Assembly (NCBI GenBank): GCA_943787205.1
Contig: CALSLN010000009.1
Span: forward strand, 1-64,000
Origin: an uncultured Rhodospirillaceae bacterium
GTDB lineage: Bacteria > Pseudomonadota > Alphaproteobacteria > Rhodospirillales > Rhodospirillaceae
Length of the DNA stretch: 64,000 nucleotides
Direction: 5' to 3'
Shown piece after piece: positions 58,819 through 64,000 of this stretch. The notes under the pieces were generated by a model. That model had not been told where the DNA came from. It saw nothing but the letters and a program-made list of their open reading frames with translations, and did not search any database. The number at the start of each line of letters is the position of its first letter. Position 1 is the first letter of the stretch. The translations under genes and the position numbers were made by a program.

Positions 58819-60251
58819 TGCGCACAATGCCATTAGACATCGGAATCATTCATTTCGTCGGTATCGGCGGGATTGGCATGAGCGGTATTGCGGAAGTCAT
58901 GCACAACCTAGGCTACCAGGTGCAGGGCAGCGACATCGCTCAAAACGCCAATGTCGACCGACTGCGCACCCTCGGCATTAAGGTTGAAGTCGGGCATCGC
59001 GCAGAGAACTTGGGTGAATCCCGCGTCGTCGTGATCTCATCCGCCGTTAAATCGGACAACCCTGAGGTCGCCGCAGCCCGCAAGGCTATGATGCCGGTCG
59101 TTCGCCGTGCAGAAATGCTCGCAGAGCTGATGCGTCTAAAGTGGGCGATTGCCGTTGGTGGGACACATGGCAAAACGACAACAACCTCACTGATCGCTGC
59201 CGTTCTTGATGCTGCAGCTCTAGACCCCACCGTCATCAATGGTGGCATCATCAATGCCTATGGCACCAATGCGCGCCTCGGCGAAGGCGATTGGATGATC
59301 GTTGAGGCCGATGAGTCCGACGGGACCTTCATACGTTTGCCCGCAACCATTGCTGTCGTTACCAACATTGATCCAGAACACCTCGACTTCTATGGCGATT
59401 TCGAAACGCTGAAGGCGGCCTTCCGCACCTTTGTTGATGCAATCCCCTTCTACGGCTTTGCCACCCTGTGCATTGATCACCCTGAAGTGCAGGCGCTAAT
59501 CCCTCACTTGTCAGATCGCAAGATCATCACCTATGGCATGAGCCCACTGGCTAACGTGCGCTGTGAAAACATCAGCTTGGATATGAGTGGCGCACAGTTT
59601 GATGTCGCCATATCCGACAGAATCACTGGCGGTGAGCGTCGCATTGAAGGCATCCAGCTCCCCATGTTCGGACACCACAATGTTCTAAACGCTCTCGCCG
59701 CTATCGCGGTTGGCGCTGAACTGGGTGTTGACGACGACACAATTCGGACTGGTCTCGCTCGATTCACAGGCGTCAAACGTCGCTTCACAAAAACCGGCGA
59801 AGTCGACGGCATCACCATCATCGACGATTACGGCCACCACCCAGTGGAAATTTCCGCTGTCCTCAAAGCTGCGCGCAGCGCCGCAGCCGGACGCGTTATT
59901 GCCGTCGTACAGCCGCACCGTTATTCGCGCCTCGCGTCCCTGTTCGAAGAATTCTGCACCTGCTTCAACGACGCAGATCATGTTGTTGTCGCAGATGTTT
60001 ATCCAGCTGGAGAATCTCCGATCGAAGGCATGGACCGTGACGGTTTGATTGAGGGCCTACATGCCCATGGACACACCCAAGTCACCGGATTGTTCGCACC
60101 GAAGCATCTCGCAGCAGTTATCGATGACATCGCCGGCCCTGGCGACCTTGTGGTCTGCCTCGGCGCCGGAAACATCACAGCATGGGCCCAAGCCCTGCCG
60201 GAAGACTTAGCCAAAATTCGCTCCGGACAGTCACAGGATATGGCTTCATGA
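58818..60251 (+). CDS. murC: UDP-MurNAc--L-alanine ligase MurC
   Basis: Adds L-alanine to UDP-MurNAc, opening peptide-stem synthesis. From ATG 58818 it has 477 residues; the longer frame from 58611 is antisense-like sequence inside mur[20 protein letters not shown] is the N-terminal site, [19 protein letters not shown] the ATP loop, [12 protein letters not shown] and [14 protein letters not shown] family marks, and [16 protein letters not shown] the C-terminal signature. Its TGA overlaps the murB ATG. Confidence 0.96.
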   Translation: MRTMPLDIGIIHFVGIGGIGMSGIAEVMHNLGYQVQGSDIAQNANVDRLRTLGIKVEVGHRAENLGESRVVVISSAVKSDNPEVAAARKAMMPVVRRAEMLAELMRLKWAIAVGGTHGKTTTTSLIAAVLDAAALDPTVINGGIINAYGTNARLGEGDWMIVEADESDGTFIRLPATIAVVTNIDPEHLDFYGDFETLKAAFRTFVDAIPFYGFATLCIDHPEVQALIPHLSDRKIITYGMSPLANVRCENISLDMSGAQFDVAISDRITGGERRIEGIQLPMFGHHNVLNALAAIAVGAELGVDDDTIRTGLARFTGVKRRFTKTGEVDGITIIDDYGHHPVEISAVLKAARSAAAGRVIAVVQPHRYSRLASLFEEFCTCFNDADHVVVADVYPAGESPIEGMDRDGLIEGLHAHGHTQVTGLFAPKHLAAVIDDIAGPGDLVVCLGAGNITAWAQALPEDLAKIRSGQSQDMAS

Positions 60252-61210
60252 TGGCAGCCGAACGCAAATCCCCTGATCTGATCGAGCAGTTGCCATCTGT
60301 CCGTGGCACCTATGAGCGATTTGCTGCGCTCGCGCCAACAACGTGGTTTCGTGTCGGTGGTCCAGCGGAAGTTCTGTATACGCCAGCAGACGTTGAAGAC
60401 CTCGCGGCGTTCATGAGCAGCAAGCCTGCCGATATTCCGGTGACGATCATCGGACTCGCGTCAAACCTGTTGGTGCGCGATGGCGGCATTCCCGGCGTCA
60501 CGATAAAATTGGGCCGCGCATTTAACACCATTGAAGTTGACGGAATGACGCTGCGCTGCGGCGGAAGTGCTGTCGACGCAAGTGTCGCAACGACCGCCCG
60601 TGACAACAGCATTGCAGGATTAGAGTTCTTAACCGGAATTCCTGGAACCGTTGGCGGCGCAGTGCGCATGAATGCCGGAGCCTACGGCCGAGAAATACAA
60701 GACGTTTTGGTTAGCGCGACAGCGATGGACGCGACGGGCACGATTCACAAACTAACACGCGAAGACCTGGGCTTTAGCTATCGACACTGTGCCGTAGACG
60801 CAGGTTGGGTTGTCATTGGCGCGGAGCTTAAAGGCATCACGGGCAATGCCGATGAGATCACAAAACGCATCAGAGAAATTCGAGCGGAACGAGAAGATGC
60901 CCAGCCAGTTCAAAGCCGCACTGGCGGATCGACGTTTGCCAACCCCCCTGAAGCAAAAGCATGGGAATTAATAGACCGTGCTGGCTGCCGAGGCCTTATC
61001 CGAGGCGGCGCTATGATTTCAGAGAAGCACTGCAATTTCTTAATCAACACTGGAAATGCCACAGCCTCAGATATTGAAGGCTTGGGCGACGAGGCCCGTC
61101 GGCGTGTCCGTGATGTCACTGGAATTCTCCTCACGTGGGAGATACGCCGGGTTGGTGTCACGGCCACCGACGAGACGGCGCCCACTCCATCGCATGGGAG
61201 GTGCTGCATA
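60248..61210 (+). CDS. murB: UDP-N-acetylenolpyruvoylglucosamine reductase MurB (frame runs on into ddl)
   Basis: FAD enzyme that makes UDP-MurNAc with NADPH. The ATG overlaps the murC stop (ATGATG/TGA). [32 protein letters not shown] and [20 protein letters not shown] form the FAD domain. [11 protein letters not shown] holds the catalytic Ser, and [17 protein letters not shown] the catalytic Glu. The family homology ends near TWEIRRVGV (about 61160). After it a linker ([13 protein letters not shown]) runs without a stop straight into Ddl, giving a 628-codon open frame to 62131. A TAG in the neighbouring frame at 61209-61211 would be the natural end if the GGG at 61196-61198 had one G fewer. 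The boundary given here is the ddl start. Confidence 0.93.
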
Positions 61211-62131
61211 GTGTCATCGCGTGCCTTCAAACGGGTTGCTGTTTTGCACGGCGGGTTTTCAGCGGAGCGTGAAGTTTCTCTGGTATCCGGCCGTGATGCC
61301 GCAACTGCGCTTGAAAGCGCTGGATACGACGTCACCGTCATTGATGTTCCCCGTGACATGCAGGCACTCACATCCGCCATCACAGACGCCAAACCTGATG
61401 CAATCTTTAACGCGTTGCACGGACGGTTTGGCGAGGATGGTTGCATCCAGGGCCTGCTGGACATGATGGAACTCCCCTACACCAATTCAGGGCGGTTAGC
61501 GTCAACGCTCGCAATGGATAAAACCATTGCAAAAAAGATATTCGGCACAGCCGGGCTACCTATCGCAGAAGATATTATTGTGACCCGTCAAGATGCGGAG
61601 AGCCGCGACCCCATGCCTCGGCCTTACGTCGTAAAGCCGATCAACGAAGGGTCCGCCGTCGGCGTTCACATCATTCGTGATGGCGATAAAAAAGTGTCCT
61701 TCGACGACATGGGACTGGATATTGATAGCTCGGTGATGGTCGAACGCTATATTCCCGGGCGAGAAGTCACAGTCACCGTCATGGGTGATAAACCGCTCGC
61801 CGTCACTGAGATCACAACCGATCGTGCCTTCTATGATTACGACGCAAAATATGCGGCTGGTGGATCTGCGCACGTCTTACCGGCAGATCTAAGCCCAGCG
61901 GTTTATAATGAAGCCCTCGACATCTCACTTAAAGCGCACCAAGCGCTTGGCTGTCGCGGTGTCACACGCTCAGACCTCCGTCTCGACGGTGACGACCTAT
62001 ACCTGCTCGAAATTAATACACAGCCTGGATTAACTCCGACCTCTCTAGTGCCGGAGCAAGCCGCCCATATCGGCATGAGCTTCCCAGACCTTGTGTCGTG
62101 GATGGTGGAGAACGCTCAATGCGACGCGTAA
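61211..62131 (+). CDS. ddl: D-alanine--D-alanine ligase
   Basis: Makes the D-Ala-D-Ala dipeptide used by MurF. From GTG 61211 it has 306 residues, the normal DdlB length. RVAVLHGGFSAEREVSLVSG is the N-terminus, ALHGRFGEDGCIQGLLDMM follows, and the ATP-grasp parts are YVVKPINEGSAVGVHII, VERYIPGREVTVTVMG and LEINTQPGLTPTSLVPEQ. GGGAGGTG at 61196-61203 is a strong ribosome-binding site seven bases before the GTG, and the GTG overlaps a TAG in another frame (TAGTG). So ddl keeps its own start although its frame is open to murB. Confidence 0.95.
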   Translation: MSSRAFKRVAVLHGGFSAEREVSLVSGRDAATALESAGYDVTVIDVPRDMQALTSAITDAKPDAIFNALHGRFGEDGCIQGLLDMMELPYTNSGRLASTLAMDKTIAKKIFGTAGLPIAEDIIVTRQDAESRDPMPRPYVVKPINEGSAVGVHIIRDGDKKVSFDDMGLDIDSSVMVERYIPGREVTVTVMGDKPLAVTEITTDRAFYDYDAKYAAGGSAHVLPADLSPAVYNEALDISLKAHQALGCRGVTRSDLRLDGDDLYLLEINTQPGLTPTSLVPEQAAHIGMSFPDLVSWMVENAQCDA

Positions 62132-62967
62132 ACCCATGGCTCATTAATGCGTCTGCTGGCCTTGCATTGGTTGCAGGCGGCCTGTGGTTAGCTCCCCAAT
62201 TTTTGGACGCCAATGGATGGTCGTTTTTTCCCGAACAAACAGCAGAATCACTGTCAGCGGTGGGCCTTAGCGTTGAAGAGGTTCTTGTCCACGGGCGCCA
62301 AAAAACAGTGTCCGCTGACATTCTTGACGCCTTAGGCGCTGTCCGCGGCACGCCTATTCTTGATGTTGATATTCCAGGCGCAAAGATCCGCATCGGGGCT
62401 TTGCCATGGGTCCGTTCTGCCGAAATCGTACGGCACCTTCCGAACAGCTTGCACATCACGTTGGATGAGTACGAAGCCTTTGCACTCTGGCAGCATGACG
62501 AGACATACACACTGATCGATCGTGATGGCACGTCAATTTTAGATGTCGCGGCGACCTCAACAGAAATGCCCGTTGTCGTTGGCGCAGATGCGCCTGCGCA
62601 TACTCAGGCCTTGTTTGCTGTCCTGGAAGAGCAACCCGAGCTGCGGCAGCGCGTAAAAGCTGCCGTGCGGTTTGGCGGTCGACGCTGGAACGTCGTGCTC
62701 GACAACATGGAAACTGGAATCACAGTCAAGTTGCCAGAATCAAATATTGCTCTCGCTTGGAACGGATTGGCCGCTCTTGACGCTAAAAATAAAATTCTAA
62801 GCCGAGCGATTTCAGAGATCGACATGCGAATTGCGGGCCGTCTGGTCGTCCAACTCAAGGATGGCTACGCCCCTATTCCTCAACAGAGCCGTTACAGCCC
62901 GAATGCGCGGGACGTCAGCACAGATGCCCCGGTAGCGCGTAACAAGGAGTTATCCAAAGGTGTCTAA
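62119..62967 (+). CDS. ftsQ: Cell division protein FtsQ
   Basis: Bitopic divisome protein that binds FtsL and FtsB. From ATG 62119 it has 282 residues. One membrane segment (about residues 8-30) is followed by the POTRA domain (GLSVEEVLVHGRQKTVSADI, then GTPILDVDIPGAKIRIGALP and WVRSAEIVRHLPNSLHITL) and the FtsQ beta domain, with RWNVVLDNMETGITVKLPE and DMRIAGRLVVQL. It starts 13 bases inside ddl and ends eight bases inside ftsA. Confidence 0.93.
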   Translation: MRRVNPWLINASAGLALVAGGLWLAPQFLDANGWSFFPEQTAESLSAVGLSVEEVLVHGRQKTVSADILDALGAVRGTPILDVDIPGAKIRIGALPWVRSAEIVRHLPNSLHITLDEYEAFALWQHDETYTLIDRDGTSILDVAATSTEMPVVVGADAPAHTQALFAVLEEQPELRQRVKAAVRFGGRRWNVVLDNMETGITVKLPESNIALAWNGLAALDAKNKILSRAISEIDMRIAGRLVVQLKDGYAPIPQQSRYSPNARDVSTDAPVARNKELSKGV

Positions 62968-64000
62968 AGGTACCGCCCGCAACAGCGTAATAGCCGCCCT
63001 GGATGTCGGCACTACAAAAGTCTGTTGTTTTATTGCAACCACGGATGAGCGCAGCCAACTGCAAATCGCAGGCGTTGGCCATCACCGGGCTAACGGTATG
63101 CGCAACGGCCAAGTCGTTAACATGGATGCCGTGGAAGCTTCGGTCCGGGCCGCCGTCGATGCGGCTGAGCAAATGGCCAATCAGCGTATCGATAGCGTAT
63201 TCGTAAACGTAACCTGTGGTAGCCCACGTTCTTCTCAAGTCGAAGTCGAACTTGCAGTATCAGGACATGAAATTCGCGATGCGGACGTCAGGCGCATCAT
63301 GGAGCACGCCGGTGGGCATTTTGACGCTGGCGACCGCGATCTTATTCATTGCATTCCAACTGGCTACTCTATCGATGGATCAAACGGCATTATTGATCCG
63401 CGCGGAATGTATGGTGAGCGCCTAGGCGTAAACATTCATCTGGTTACTGCTGCTCTCGGTCAAAGCCGCAACCTCTCGACCGTAATTGAACACTGCCATC
63501 TCGACATTGAAGACAAAGTCGTATCTGCCTATGCATCGGGCTTAGCCTGTCTCGTCGAAGATGAAAAAGAACTCGGCGTAACCGTAATCGATATGGGTGG
63601 CGGCACGACCTCTGTCGCTGTCTTCCAGGAAGGACACATCGAATTTGTTGAATCTGTGCCCATCGGCGGTAATCACGTCACCAGTGATATCGCAAAGGGC
63701 CTGTCAACGCCGGTCTCTAAAGCTGAACGATTAAAAACCGTATACGGCAGCGTCGTACAAACACCGTCTGATACGCGGGAGCTTCTCAAAGTTCCGTTGG
63801 TCGGTGAAGACGACGAAAACAGTGCCAATGAAGTTCCCAAATCAATGCTGGTTCAGATCATCCAGCCACGCCTCGAAGAGACCTTTGAGCTCGTACGGGG
63901 CATGCTCGATGCCAGCGGCTACAGCCAGATTGCTGGGCGGCGAGTGGTCATCACTGGCGGCGCAAGCCAGCTTGAAGGTGTCCGCGATCTCGCCGAACTC
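62960..64000 (+). CDS. ftsA: Cell division protein FtsA (5' part, truncated by window end)
   Basis: Actin-like ATPase that ties FtsZ to the membrane. The first 347 codons are present, open to the window edge. It starts at GTG 62960, inside the ftsQ end, with AAGGAG upstream. VIAALDVGTTKVCCFIA is the first phosphate loop, VNVTCGSPRSSQVEVEL belongs to the FtsA-specific 1C domain, VTVIDMGGGTTSVAVFQEG is the second phosphate loop, and RVVITGGASQLEGVRDLAEL is the adenosine motif near the end. ftsZ would be expected next, outside the window. Confidence 0.96.
   Translation, partial: MSKGTARNSVIAALDVGTTKVCCFIATTDERSQLQIAGVGHHRANGMRNGQVVNMDAVEASVRAAVDAAEQMANQRIDSVFVNVTCGSPRSSQVEVELAVSGHEIRDADVRRIMEHAGGHFDAGDRDLIHCIPTGYSIDGSNGIIDPRGMYGERLGVNIHLVTAALGQSRNLSTVIEHCHLDIEDKVVSAYASGLACLVEDEKELGVTVIDMGGGTTSVAVFQEGHIEFVESVPIGGNHVTSDIAKGLSTPVSKAERLKTVYGSVVQTPSDTRELLKVPLVGEDDENSANEVPKSMLVQIIQPRLEETFELVRGMLDASGYSQIAGRRVVITGGASQLEGVRDLAEL

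Overview
The window is a 64 kb piece of an alphaproteobacterial chromosome made almost entirely of core genes. Four features support this: a circularly permuted two-piece tmRNA, a GAAC-N7-GAAC SOS-type box, HdaA, EipB (DUF1849), an alpha-type SspB and an RT0821/Lpp0805-type surface protein, and familiar neighbourhoods (xseB-ispA-dxs-tlyA, thyA-folA near hflKC-degP, ppk-ppx beside hdaA and purMN, and mraZ to ftsA). A Rhodospirillales-like or related marine lineage is my best guess, without proof. I see no insertion sequence, prophage, CRISPR array or tRNA gene.

Layout. 1-5.4 kb: surface-antigen tail, YihY/BrkB membrane protein, then fabI-aroC-sppA. 5.3-9.3 kb: a minus-strand isoprenoid operon xseB-ispA-dxs-tlyA, in which dxs and tlyA are shattered by about twenty one-base insertions. 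9.3-15.2 kb: an HDAC-like deacetylase with one frameshift at an A8 run, an ArsR regulator facing a persulfide-dioxygenase-like enzyme, fructokinase, EipB, a diguanylate cyclase and an unknown membrane-anchored protein. 15.2-22.8 kb: aspS, rnd, ppx, ppk and sixA. 22.8-29.1 kb: hdaA, DUF2066, purM, purN, ndk, holC and degP. 29.3-33.9 kb: hflC/hflK, the Mrp/ApbC ATPase, folA and thyA. 34.0-35.0 kb: ssrA (tmRNA) followed directly by its ClpXP adaptor gene sspB. 35.0-38.9 kb: class I fumarase, alpha/beta hydrolase, class II fumarase and a ribbon-helix-helix protein. 38.9-47.0 kb: AsmA-like protein, acyl-CoA dehydrogenase, rpoH, an EamA transporter and a peptidoglycan amidase. 47.0-64.0 kb: rnpB, then the division and cell-wall cluster mraZ-rsmH-ftsL-ftsI-murE-murF-mraY-murD-ftsW-murG-murC-murB-ddl-ftsQ-ftsA, most genes joined by overlapping stop and start codons. 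ftsA runs off the window.

Points worth a second look. (i) A perfect alphaproteobacterial SOS box lies between the -35 and -10 of a candidate promoter upstream of mraZ, which would place the whole division/wall cluster under LexA. (ii) murB and ddl form one uninterrupted reading frame, although a ribosome-binding site and a TAGTG junction for a separate ddl are still present. (iii) The indel patch at 5.3-7.4 kb is almost purely +1 and leaves the protein sequence between breaks well conserved, so it looks like a sequence-quality artefact and not real loss of the essential dxs. (iv) tmRNA and SspB are neighbours, and the tag is unusually alanine-rich (ANDNVEYAAAA). I did not find a convincing wholly new multi-gene system. 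All calls come from reading the sequence and family knowledge; no database search was run.
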